A stretch of 64,000 nucleotides of DNA from Candidatus Uhrbacteria bacterium (GTDB lineage: Bacteria > Patescibacteria > ABY1 > SG8-24 > GWF2-40-263), in the NCBI GenBank assembly GCA_016205975.1, contig JACQSK010000021.1:124001-188000 (forward strand). The letters run 5' to 3'. Below, piece after piece: positions 47,983-55,377 of the stretch (the stretch's first letter is position 1; every line of letters begins with the position of its first letter). The translations under genes were made by a program, and so were the position numbers. The notes under the pieces are model-generated. The model did not search any database and was not told the DNA's origin. It was given only the letters and a program-made list of their open reading frames with translations.

Positions 47983-48795
47983 TCACGCCGCGGCCTTCAT
48001 CGCCACCGTTCCTCGGCACGCCCCGCGGTACTCGCACCGCGGGCACATCCAGGACGGGTTGGGCGGGAAGGCGCCCCGGGTGATCGCGTCGTAGACCTCG
48101 ACCGCCACCTCGACGAACCACGCCTCTTCCCGGTCGGTGAGCATCGTCTCCTCGACCTCGATCTTGGGCACCTTGGTCTTGATCAGCTCGACCACGCGGA
48201 GCCGGGGGCGCACCCCGGTCGTCTCGCGCACCGCGTAGGAGTACGCCGCGAGCTGGAGGGCGTACTCGGAGATCGCGGTCTTGCGCGCGGCGGTCTTCAG
48301 TTCCCACGCGAGCCCATCGGAGAGCGCGTCGAGGTAGCCGACCAGCGGCACCGGCAGGGGGGCGCCCGTCGCCGGGTCGCGCAGCACCACCTCGAAGCGG
48401 TGCTCGACGGCCCCGGGCGGTGTTTCACCGGTGAAACGCTCGACGAACAGGCGCACGAGCGCTTCGCCGACCGCTTGCAGTTCCCCCGGGGAGCGGTCCT
48501 CCAGGTCGAGCAGCGAGTCGGCGGTCTGCGCCGTCCAGTCCGCGCGGAAGATGCGCAGGGCCCGGTCGACGTCGGGCTCTCGCCCGGCGATCCGCTCCCC
48601 CTGCCACCACTCGATCGCCGAGTGGACGGCCGAGCCGAACGCGAGGTTGCCGCTCCGGCTCTCGGGCTCCCGCTTGACGAGGTACCTGTACCGGTACGCA
48701 CGAGGGCAGCGGAGCCAGGACGTGACCTGGCTGACCGACAGGTAGGGCGGGAGCGTGCCGGGGACGTGAGGCTCGTGGGAGTCGTCACGCGGCAC
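47983..48795 (-). CDS. RecB/Cas4/AddB-type PD-(D/E)XK exonuclease
   Basis: 270 residues. YLSVSQVTSWLRCPRAYRYRY at about 18-38 and a C-terminal CPRCEYRGAC supply the four Cys of an AddB/Cas4-type Fe-S cluster. The catalytic residues are in VPLVGYLDALSDGLAWELKTA (Asp, Glu-x-Lys). It probably resects DNA ends. The start lies 11 bp inside the end of the RecT/Rad52-like gene upstream, a phage-style exonuclease-annealase pair. A parS-like palindrome is built into codons RFTGET. Its 3' end has been copied to two other places in the window. Confidence 0.88.
   Translation of the reverse strand: MPRDDSHEPHVPGTLPPYLSVSQVTSWLRCPRAYRYRYLVKREPESRSGNLAFGSAVHSAIEWWQGERIAGREPDVDRALRIFRADWTAQTADSLLDLEDRSPGELQAVGEALVRLFVERFTGETPPGAVEHRFEVVLRDPATGAPLPVPLVGYLDALSDGLAWELKTAARKTAISEYALQLAAYSYAVRETTGVRPRLRVVELIKTKVPKIEVEETMLTDREEAWFVEVAVEVYDAITRGAFPPNPSWMCPRCEYRGACRGTVAMKAAA
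48422..48437. repeat. Palindrome GTTTCACCGGTGAAAC inside the nuclease gene
   Basis: Perfect 16-bp palindrome within coding sequence, translated as FTGET. Same core as at 3859 and 55722 although the reading frame differs there. Confidence 0.85.
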
Positions 48796-49570
48796 GGCCG
48801 CTCCCGTCCGCCTCGGCGTCGCGCTTCCAGGCGTCGATGAGCTGGGAAGCGAGGCTCTTGGTCACGTCGCGCAGGTCGGGCACCTCGGCCGCCCGGAGCA
48901 GCGCGTCGGTGGCCTCCTGGCCCTCGAACCCGCGCTCGGACAGGTGCCGGTACAGCCAGCGGCGCTGGTTCTCGGTCATCGGCGGGTCTCCCGCCTCGCG
49001 CGCGGGCGCGCGCGCGGAAGGAGAGGTCGGCGCCGGGGGCTGGCCGACGTCCCGGCGCGGGGGCGCAGGCTCGCTGTTCCCCCGGGGGAACGCGCGGGGG
49101 GCCGGGCGCCGATCCTGGGGAACGCTGCCGTCCTGCCGAGGTACCTCGCGCACCGGGGCGCGTGCGGGGGCAGGGCGAACGGGCGGGCGGTTGCCGACCG
49201 CGTCTTCCTCCTCGCCGCCGAGTTCCTCCAGCGCGACCGTGCCGATGTTGACCGCGTCGCGCAGGGCGCGGGCCTTCGCGCGGGTCTCCGCCATGCGGAT
49301 GAGGTGAGCCGCGACCTTGCGGTTCACGTTGTCGGGGTTGGCGTCGCCGATGCCGGCGAACGTCCCCTTGCTCGTCTCCACCGTGGCCTCGACGATCGCG
49401 GTCATGCCGTTGTCGGGGCTGGGCACCTGGACGAGCCGGGTCACGATCGACCGCAGCCCCTCCTCGTGGGCGCGGGCGAGCAGTCCCGCGTAGGTGGCGA
49501 CCTCCTTCTCGTCGATGACGCGGCCGTCCCGGTCCTTGACCGGGATCCTCGTGGTGAGCGCAGCGGGCAT
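48785..49570 (-). CDS. RecT/Rad52-like single-strand annealing protein
   Basis: 261 residues from the ATG ending at 49570. The N-terminal 120 residues (YAGLLARAHEEGLRSIVTRLVQVPSPDNGMTAIVEATVETSKGTFAGIGDANPDNVNRKVAAHLIRMAETRAKARALRDAVNIG) follow the pattern of phage and plasmid Rad52/RecT-type annealing proteins. A long Pro/Arg linker then leads to a C-terminal helical domain (TENQRRWLYRHLSERGFEGQEATDALLRAAEVPDLRDVTKSLASQLIDAW). It precedes and overlaps the exonuclease gene, as in Red- or RecET-like pairs. A GTT...AAC palindrome lies in the linker codons. Confidence 0.75.
   Translation of the reverse strand: MPAALTTRIPVKDRDGRVIDEKEVATYAGLLARAHEEGLRSIVTRLVQVPSPDNGMTAIVEATVETSKGTFAGIGDANPDNVNRKVAAHLIRMAETRAKARALRDAVNIGTVALEELGGEEEDAVGNRPPVRPAPARAPVREVPRQDGSVPQDRRPAPRAFPRGNSEPAPPRRDVGQPPAPTSPSARAPAREAGDPPMTENQRRWLYRHLSERGFEGQEATDALLRAAEVPDLRDVTKSLASQLIDAWKRDAEADGSGRAA
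49076..49091. repeat. Palindrome GTTCCCCCGGGGGAAC
   Basis: Perfect 16-bp palindrome inside the annealing-protein gene, in the disordered linker region. Confidence 0.8.
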
Positions 49571-49805
49571 GATGGACTCCCTCGCCGCGGGTGCGGCGGT
49601 TCTGCGAGGCGGAAGTGCCTCGTGGTGTCCAGGATGAGGGAGATCGGGAGGCGTGAGGAGGGGGCGCGGGGGGCGCGAGGGGGACCGTGCGCCGGGCGAC
49701 CAGAGCGCACGGTGCACGAGTCGTGGTCAGCGTGCTATGCGCGACGCTGCACCTCAGCGTGCGCGTGCCTCATGTGCATGGTCCCCGGGGCCACCAGGAG
49801 TGGAC

Positions 49806-50510
49806 GTGGTGAGTTTTCAGGGTTTCATAGGTGCCATTGCCGTCGGTGAACTGACTGCCAACGGCGGGAAGCCATTCTTCAACGTCCGCCACGTCCTCGG
49901 CTCCGGCTTCATCGTTGACCCAGTACGCGGCGTGGGGGTCACGAACCATCATGTACTGCCGGAGGCGTTCTGGCCCTCACAAGTTGCGTTCTATACCCTC
50001 GGCCCTGACGGCTCGTGGCGCGCGCACATACTGCACCCTGAAGGCTACGCGAGGATGCCGGCCCACGACGTCGTGCGATTCCGCGTGATCACCCCAAGCA
50101 GTGGGACCCCGCTCCGCACCTATCCCTTCCACACTGGCGAACTGAAGCTGTCAGTGCCAGTGAGCGCCCTGGGACTGCCGAGGGACCTGATGGCGGACCC
50201 TAGCGGTCCGATCAGCGTCACCATCCGGGCGCAGACGGGTCATGTTGTGAGCGGCTACCACGACGATATCGAGGTCGACGTGCCGTTCATCCAAGGGATG
50301 TCGGGCTCACCCGTCGTCGCCGGGGACCGGATCGTAGGAATCGCCTACCGAAACAGGCAGTACGCGCTCGAGCAGCGGATCCTCGAGTCCGAGGAAGTCT
50401 CGGAGGGAGACGGGGTGACTCGCCGCGAAGTCCACCGGTACGAGGAGGTCCTTCGCTTTGGCGTGTTCTACAAGGCGAAAATCATCAAGGACTGGTTGCA
50501 ACTGCCGTAG
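49806..50510 (+). CDS. Trypsin-like serine protease
   Basis: 234 residues; GTG 49806 follows AGGAG. The catalytic triad is visible: His49 in TNHHVLP, Asp88 in MPAHDVVRF, and Ser166 in QGMSGSPVV. There is no signal peptide, so it acts in the cytoplasm, unlike DegP-type proteases. The C-terminal 45 residues are charged. It ends 14 bp from the stop of the protein-kinase gene on the other strand. Cytoplasmic trypsin-like proteases of this kind often act as effectors in accessory gene sets. Confidence 0.8.
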   Translation: MVSFQGFIGAIAVGELTANGGKPFFNVRHVLGSGFIVDPVRGVGVTNHHVLPEAFWPSQVAFYTLGPDGSWRAHILHPEGYARMPAHDVVRFRVITPSSGTPLRTYPFHTGELKLSVPVSALGLPRDLMADPSGPISVTIRAQTGHVVSGYHDDIEVDVPFIQGMSGSPVVAGDRIVGIAYRNRQYALEQRILESEEVSEGDGVTRREVHRYEEVLRFGVFYKAKIIKDWLQLP

Positions 50511-50523
50511 CGCCTCGAGATTT

Positions 50524-51813
50524 CTATGATCCAGGGTCTGGGTAGCGAACTCTCGCTGCCTCCAATCCGAGGTCGACGAGGTAGTCCGGCAGCGCCCCCA
50601 TCCGGTCTTGGAGCTCGCGGTCGAACGCGAATGCCCGGACATGGCGGCGCACGAACTCGACGCTCTCCGGCGGTGAGCCGTGCTCCGCGGACACGACAAT
50701 CTCGGGTGCCGCGACGCGCATGATGATGCTGCAGTTGGCCTTGCAATGATTGTCATGGAGTAGACCCACCGAAAGTCGATGCCGGACGCCAGTCGAGTCG
50801 TCACCGCTTGGACCCTGGATGCGGACGTAGAAAATGTCAATGCCGAGCTTCTCACGGGCGACCTGCGCCTGCTTCTTGAGCAGGCCGAGGAGCTTCTCGT
50901 GCGTGTCTCGGGAGATGGATCTCGCGAGCAGCTCGTCCGATGCGGCCAAGCCTCTTCTCATGGCGAACATGGCCTCGTCCCTGTTCGCCGCCGCGCCGCC
51001 CCCCATCAGGGCGGCACGTAAATTCCGGGTCGTGCTGAAACGATCGTCCACGCGCTCCGCGAATCCGCGCGCGAGAACGGGCGCCAGGAGGCTGCGGTCG
51101 GTGGCGGAAAGGTGGTCGAGCGCGCCTGGCCGCTCGTGCGGCTTCCTCCCGTCACCATCGTGGAGCGCGATTGGCCGCCTGCCCGTGAGGACGAAGAAGA
51201 ACAGGCCGAGCGCGAGCGTCACGTCGGAACGGAAGTCGCGACGCTCTTCGCCGAGCATGAGCTCCGGAAGGTGCAGGAAGCGGTTGTCGAGCTGCTCCCG
51301 CCCGGGGGTCTCGAATCCCAGGTATGCATCGTTGAAGCTGAGCCCATAGTCGATGAGCACCGGATCGCCGAGCACGCCATTCCGGAGCAGCACGTTGTCT
51401 GGCTTCAGGTCTCGATGCCCCACACCCTGACTGTGGCAGTACGCGAGCGTGTCGAGCACCGGGTCGATGAACGCCCGTGCCTCCTCGATGCCGCATGCGC
51501 CCACTCGCGAGACGAGGTCGGCCAGCGTCCCGCCCTCCACGTACTCGGAGACGATGAACAACTCGGTGTCCGAGTCCGCGTAGTTCGCAGTCGCATCCTC
51601 GAGGATTCTCGGGACCCGAGGATGTCCGAGGGTCGACAGCGACACCGCCTCGCGCCGCATCCGCGCGCGGCGGCCACGCTCCCCTGGGTCCTTCAAGCGT
51701 TTCAGCACCCCGAGCGCGCCGTCGGAGCGGCGCCGAACCAGCGATGTGATGCCCTGCCCGCCCCCGCCGAGTTCTCTCACGATCTCCCAGGTATCAGCCC
51801 ATCGATCGGCCAT
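50524..51813 (-). CDS. Ser/Thr protein kinase with C-terminal helper domain
   Basis: 429 residues from ATG 51811-51813. Kinase domain about 8-275: Gly-loop LGGGGQGITSLV, Lys in GVLKRLK, HRDLKPDNVLLRNG, and IDYG instead of DFG as metal loop (still Asp). A helical middle region and a C-terminal alpha/beta domain (IFYVRIQGPSGDDSTGVRHRLSVGLLHDNHCKANCSIIMRV) are not recognised. No membrane helix. The kinase is convergent with the protease gene; both could be parts of one response system, though they are on opposite strands. Confidence 0.85.
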   Translation of the reverse strand: MADRWADTWEIVRELGGGGQGITSLVRRRSDGALGVLKRLKDPGERGRRARMRREAVSLSTLGHPRVPRILEDATANYADSDTELFIVSEYVEGGTLADLVSRVGACGIEEARAFIDPVLDTLAYCHSQGVGHRDLKPDNVLLRNGVLGDPVLIDYGLSFNDAYLGFETPGREQLDNRFLHLPELMLGEERRDFRSDVTLALGLFFFVLTGRRPIALHDGDGRKPHERPGALDHLSATDRSLLAPVLARGFAERVDDRFSTTRNLRAALMGGGAAANRDEAMFAMRRGLAASDELLARSISRDTHEKLLGLLKKQAQVAREKLGIDIFYVRIQGPSGDDSTGVRHRLSVGLLHDNHCKANCSIIMRVAAPEIVVSAEHGSPPESVEFVRRHVRAFAFDRELQDRMGALPDYLVDLGLEAARVRYPDPGS

Positions 51814-51899
51814 GGATCCCTCCGTTTCCGCAGCAGGCTGGACCACGGCACGGCTGCCCAGCCTTTGTGCATTCCTCGTTGGCTCGCGTCCCCGCAGGA

Positions 51900-52625
51900 T
51901 CAGGTCTCTGCGACTGCATGTCTGCGTTCGAAGATCGGAGCGGGAACATAGACATGCGTTTCGTCCGAATCATCGAACTCGACCCAGCCCATGCGCAGGG
52001 TGAAGAGCAGCCTTGCGTCGGCCGAGTGTCGGCGCTGGAGGCCCCGATAGAAGCAAGGTCCGAACGTACAGCCGTGCCGATCGTAGGACGGCCGCCACCC
52101 TGGAAACGCAGCGGGCATATTCGCGATGGCAGTCACCTGCGACGGGTCATTGTGGATCACAAAATCAATAGCAGCACGCGTTCGATCCGGTTCGAACGCG
52201 GCGTCCGGAATGGGCGATAGGAGAACACCGCCGTCCCAAGCCCGGTGCTTGCCACCCGAGAGGAATGCGGACAGCGATGTGGGCAGGCCGGCAACGCTGA
52301 ACAGGTGCACGAAGCCTTCCCGGGTGCCCTTCGCAAGTTCCCAGGACTCTACCGCGTTGAAAAAGACCCTCCCCCGTGGGCCCGTGAGGTGAACGCGAAG
52401 ATCGGCCGGGATGGACAAGTGGTCGATCCCACCAAGTCGCTCGACCGGCGCCCCTGGTTGGTGAAGGCACGTCGAGCCACCGAGAGCGACGAGCGGGAAG
52501 TAGTTGGTGATCTCGATGTCGAGCCACTTCTTGCTCGTGGCCGACACCTCGCCGTCGATGATGGCGATCATTCCATTCTTCAGTTTCCGCGGCGTGGTGG
52601 GTTTGTGGAAGCCCGTGTTGGTCAT
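51900..52625 (-). CDS. Hypothetical protein with hydrolase-like Cys/His segments
   Basis: 241 residues from ATG 52623-52625. N-terminal beta segment (MIAIIDGEVSATSKKWLDIEITNYFPLVALGG), then FNAVESWELAKGTREGFVHLFSVAGLPTS, and a C-terminal part with RHGCTFGPCFYRGL. No known motif. It lies 86 bp downstream of the kinase gene start region on the same strand and between kinase and RadC; association is by position only. Confidence 0.5.
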   Translation of the reverse strand: MTNTGFHKPTTPRKLKNGMIAIIDGEVSATSKKWLDIEITNYFPLVALGGSTCLHQPGAPVERLGGIDHLSIPADLRVHLTGPRGRVFFNAVESWELAKGTREGFVHLFSVAGLPTSLSAFLSGGKHRAWDGGVLLSPIPDAAFEPDRTRAAIDFVIHNDPSQVTAIANMPAAFPGWRPSYDRHGCTFGPCFYRGLQRRHSADARLLFTLRMGWVEFDDSDETHVYVPAPIFERRHAVAET

Positions 52626-52726
52626 GTGAATCCAGCATACTCCTCTGGGCCTGAACGAGGGAGGCGTACCGAGGCGACTGTGCCAGCGCTGAACGAAAAA
52701 GCGACCCCCGCACGGGATCGCTGTCG

Positions 52727-53422
52727 TCAGAACGCATCCGGCTCCGGCAGCCGCCAGGAGCCGCCGGTGTAGCCCAGCTCCTCGAAGATCGAGGTGTAGC
52801 CGTCGCTTGCGACCACGACGTGATCGAGCAGCGGCACGCCGAGCACCTTGCCGGCGTCCATCAGGCGCACCGTCACCGCAAGATCGTACGCGGAGGGCTT
52901 CGACTCCCCCGACGGGTGGTTGTGCGCGACGAGGATCGCCGCAGCGCGAAGGCGCAACGCCAGGCCGTAGACCGTCGCCACGTCGAGCGCGACCGCGGTC
53001 GCGGTCCCGGTCGCCACCGCGCGGATGTGGTGGACGCGGTGCTGGGCGTCCAGGGTGAGCAGCATGAAGTGCTCGCGATCGGACAGGGTCAGGAGCGGCC
53101 GGAGCAGGTCGCAGACCTCCTCGGGGCTGCGAACGGTCGGTCGAGTTTGTGGCGGGCGAACGAGCCGTCGCCCGATCTCCACCGCCGCGCACAGGGCCGC
53201 GAGCGAGGCGGGATCGAGGCCGAGACCCGCCAACTCGACCGGGTCGGCGTTGACCAGGCCGGCGAACCCGCCGAGTGCGTGCAGGAGGGTGGCGCCGCGA
53301 CCCGCACCGCTGGGCGGATCGCGCAGCACGAGGTCGACGAGGTCGGCGTCGCACAGGGTCGAGGGCTGGGTTTCGGAAGGACCGAGGGAGAGGGAGGGGT
53401 GCACGAGGAACTCCGGGTTCAT
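52727..53422 (-). CDS. radC: RadC-family JAB/MPN protein
   Basis: 231 residues from ATG 53420-53422. The N-terminal helix-hairpin-helix-like region (GGFAGLVNADPVELAGLGLDPASLAALCAAVEIGRRL) and the MPN domain with complete JAMM site: Glu in HFMLLTLDAQHR region, HNHPSGESKPSAYD (His-x-His, Ser, Asp), and VPLLDHVVVASDGYTSIFEELGY are as in RadC. RadC proteins are common on mobile elements; their biochemical role is not settled. Two other RadC-derived sequences lie in this window. Confidence 0.88.
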   Translation of the reverse strand: MNPEFLVHPSLSLGPSETQPSTLCDADLVDLVLRDPPSGAGRGATLLHALGGFAGLVNADPVELAGLGLDPASLAALCAAVEIGRRLVRPPQTRPTVRSPEEVCDLLRPLLTLSDREHFMLLTLDAQHRVHHIRAVATGTATAVALDVATVYGLALRLRAAAILVAHNHPSGESKPSAYDLAVTVRLMDAGKVLGVPLLDHVVVASDGYTSIFEELGYTGGSWRLPEPDAF

Positions 53423-53560
53423 CTCCAGGGTGCAACGGCGCCCGCGTGACGAGGAGGGGGCGCCGGGGCACGCAGGGCGCCCTCCCGTGGCGGCGGTATC
53501 CTTGCAAAGGGTCGGCACGTCCAGTGGGCATCGTCGCTCGTTGACAAGTTACCCTGCCGC

Positions 53561-54349
53561 CTACCGCGCAAATCCCATCTGCGATGTAATTTCGTTCAAG
53601 ACATATTGCGACTTCCTGGAATTCCCATGATTGGGCAGCGTCCGGTGACTCCGAATCAGCTTCGCGAACTCGATCGCCTCGGACGCGGAGAAATCTGTCA
53701 ACAGGCATTGAAGCGCCTCGCCACGAACCGGGTTCGCGAGCACAACCCGCGGAGTCTGCCCGTACGACGCGATCAACAGACACGGCTCGGAAACGGTGTG
53801 GAGACGCACATGTTCCTTACCCTTGTGCCATAGATATTGGAATCCAAAGCTGGTGTTCAGGACGGCAATACTCCCTTCGTCCTCGACCGCCTGAGTGGCG
53901 CGGACCAGGAGGTCCGCCAGCTCTACCGAGTTCTCCGCGGCAGCCTTGCTGGGCTGCTGGTAGTCGTGTTCCAGCGTATTCCGGGGCGCGATCGCGAAAC
54001 GGTGCACAATCGACGGAACGTTGATTCCCAGCTCGGTAAGCGCCCTCATCTTCTCCGGGAATGGACGCCCCTGAAATACCAACAGATGATTATATAGTAA
54101 CAAACAATCGATTCTGCGACACACAGCCTGCTTGGCGTACGACGTGGCGATCGCAAACCCTCTGTCGCCACCCTCTTGAAGCCCTGCCTGTGCCCATTCG
54201 AGGTAGGTTTCGCAGTGGGTCCACTCGTCGTGGAGCCAAAAGCTGATGAATGCGTCCTCCTTGCGGATAGTCGCCGCCGCATCGGTCATCGCGCCCGGCG
54301 TGATGGAACTGAGAGGCATCGATGGGACCGTGCTGGGTACAGGCGTCAT
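53561..54349 (-). CDS. HEPN-like helical protein
   Basis: 262 residues. The N-terminal 30 residues look disordered, then helices (FISFWLHDEWTHCETYLEWAQAGLQ; FAIATSYAKQAVCRRIDCLLLYNHLL). APRNTLEHDYQQP contains Arg123...His128, the Rx4H motif of HEPN RNases. The C-terminal half is beta-rich (GSIAVLNTSFGFQYLWHKGKEHVRLHTVSEPCLLIAS) and may be a separate sensor. GC is clearly lower than around it, suggesting recent arrival. No antitoxin-like partner is adjacent. Confidence 0.55.
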   Translation of the reverse strand: MTPVPSTVPSMPLSSITPGAMTDAAATIRKEDAFISFWLHDEWTHCETYLEWAQAGLQEGGDRGFAIATSYAKQAVCRRIDCLLLYNHLLVFQGRPFPEKMRALTELGINVPSIVHRFAIAPRNTLEHDYQQPSKAAAENSVELADLLVRATQAVEDEGSIAVLNTSFGFQYLWHKGKEHVRLHTVSEPCLLIASYGQTPRVVLANPVRGEALQCLLTDFSASEAIEFAKLIRSHRTLPNHGNSRKSQYVLNEITSQMGFAR

Positions 54350-54386
54350 TGTGAGAGGCTATCCCGACTTGTCGATTTGATCCTAT

Positions 54387-54416
54387 TTGACAACCCCAAA
54401 CCCCCTCCGGTATCCT
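54387..54416 (+). promoter_or_regulatory. Sigma70-type promoter of leader/replication region
   Basis: TTGACA (54387-54392), 18-base spacer, TATCCT (54411-54416). It points to the leader ORF at 54490 and the operon starting near 54707. Confidence 0.65.
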
Positions 54417-54489
54417 GCACCGACAACACCAAAGGAGATCGGTTGCCCGCAGCGATGCGGGCCTTGGGCTGACCGGTCGAGGAGGAACG

Positions 54490-54528
54490 ATGAGACGTCA
54501 TCGTTTCTGTTTGTTGTCGGGTTATTAA
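54490..54528 (+). CDS. 12-codon leader peptide candidate
   Basis: ATG 54490 follows a strong GAGGAGG, giving MRRHRFCLLSGY and TAA. A terminator-like hairpin with T run begins 24 bases after the stop. This arrangement of promoter, strong ribosome-binding site, tiny Arg/His-containing ORF and hairpin is that of an attenuation leader. There is no direct evidence of translation. Confidence 0.45.
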   Translation: MRRHRFCLLSGY

Positions 54529-54552
54529 CCAGTAAATACCCGTTCATCCTCG

Positions 54553-54592
54553 ACCCGCGAGCAGCCCTCGCGACCGAGATGGGCGGGTTTTT
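54553..54592 (+). terminator. Terminator/attenuator hairpin with alternative pairing
   Basis: ACCCGC (54553-54558) can pair with GCGGGT (54583-54588), followed by TTTTT. Alternatively CGCGAG (54556-54561) pairs with CTCGCG (54567-54572) and blocks the first stem. Two exclusive structures ahead of an operon suggest conditional termination. Confidence 0.55.
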
Positions 54593-54706
54593 GCGTTGTG
54601 GATGAACCCGCCTCCGCCGGGGACCCTGGGTCCCCTCAGTCCCGCTGCCGGCAGGACCGGATCGACCGTACCGTGGTGAGCAACTAACTCATCGGTATTC
54701 GTCCAT

Positions 54707-55015
54707 GTGAGGAGGATCGTCCCCAACAAGATCCGCGCGCTTCGGCTGCGCAAGGGCTGGTCGCAACACGACCTCGCCGCCCGCGTCGACTGCACCCGCA
54801 GCCAGGTCGGCCGCTACGAGCGCGGCGACCGCGCCCCCAGCCTGGTGATGGCCCTGCGGCTCGCCTTCGCGCTCTCGGTTCCCATCGAGGAGATCTTCTG
54901 GGCCGCCCGCGATCTCGTCCTGGACGAGATGGGCCGCCGCCTGCGCGCCCTTGGTCCCGCGTCCTCCCCACCGTCCCTATGTCCACCCCCTCTCCCGACC
55001 TGCACCTCCACGTAG
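54707..55015 (+). CDS. XRE-type helix-turn-helix regulator
   Basis: 102 residues. NKIRALRLRKGWSQHDLAARVDCTRSQVGRYERGDRAPSLVMALRLAFALSVPIEEIFW is a complete Cro/CI-type HTH with the usual 'SQ..LA' and 'YE.G' landmarks. GTG 54707 overlaps its own GAGGAGG, so the real start may be a codon just downstream. First gene of a rightward operon with overlapping joints, likely its regulator. Confidence 0.8.
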   Translation: MRRIVPNKIRALRLRKGWSQHDLAARVDCTRSQVGRYERGDRAPSLVMALRLAFALSVPIEEIFWAARDLVLDEMGRRLRALGPASSPPSLCPPPLPTCTST

Positions 55016-55377
55016 AACCCGACGCCATGGTCCTGCTCGGCGCGGGAGCCGGCGAGGTCCACCCCCACGTCCGCATCCCGCGCGCCGAGCAGCTCTCGCC
55101 CGAGGTCATCCACCGGATCATCGAGGCGCTGCTGCGCTCCGCGAGGCCCTCCCGCGTGCTCCTGTCGCTCGGGCGCGGCGTCGAGGTCGAGACCGTCCTG
55201 CCCCTGGTCGGACGCCTCCACCGGCTCTCCCGGGATCTCGGCTTCCTACTCCTTCGCGTGCCCGACCCGCTCGCGACCGCCAAGGCGATCCTCTTGCTGC
55301 GGCCGGTGGCGCCGCCGCTGGCTCCTGTCACCCGGCGCCAGCCCGTGCCGCGAATCCGCCACCACTCGACTCTATGA
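54979..55377 (+). CDS. Hypothetical protein in replication operon
   Basis: 132 residues, overlapping the XRE gene by 37 bases and joined to the next gene by ATGA. The core is RILLSLGRGVEVETVLPLVGRLHRLSRDLGFLLLRVPDP-like alternating strands and helices, a small alpha/beta fold. A neighbour of RNase H-like and replication-relaxation proteins; no known motif. Confidence 0.6.
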   Translation: MSTPSPDLHLHVEPDAMVLLGAGAGEVHPHVRIPRAEQLSPEVIHRIIEALLRSARPSRVLLSLGRGVEVETVLPLVGRLHRLSRDLGFLLLRVPDPLATAKAILLLRPVAPPLAPVTRRQPVPRIRHHSTL

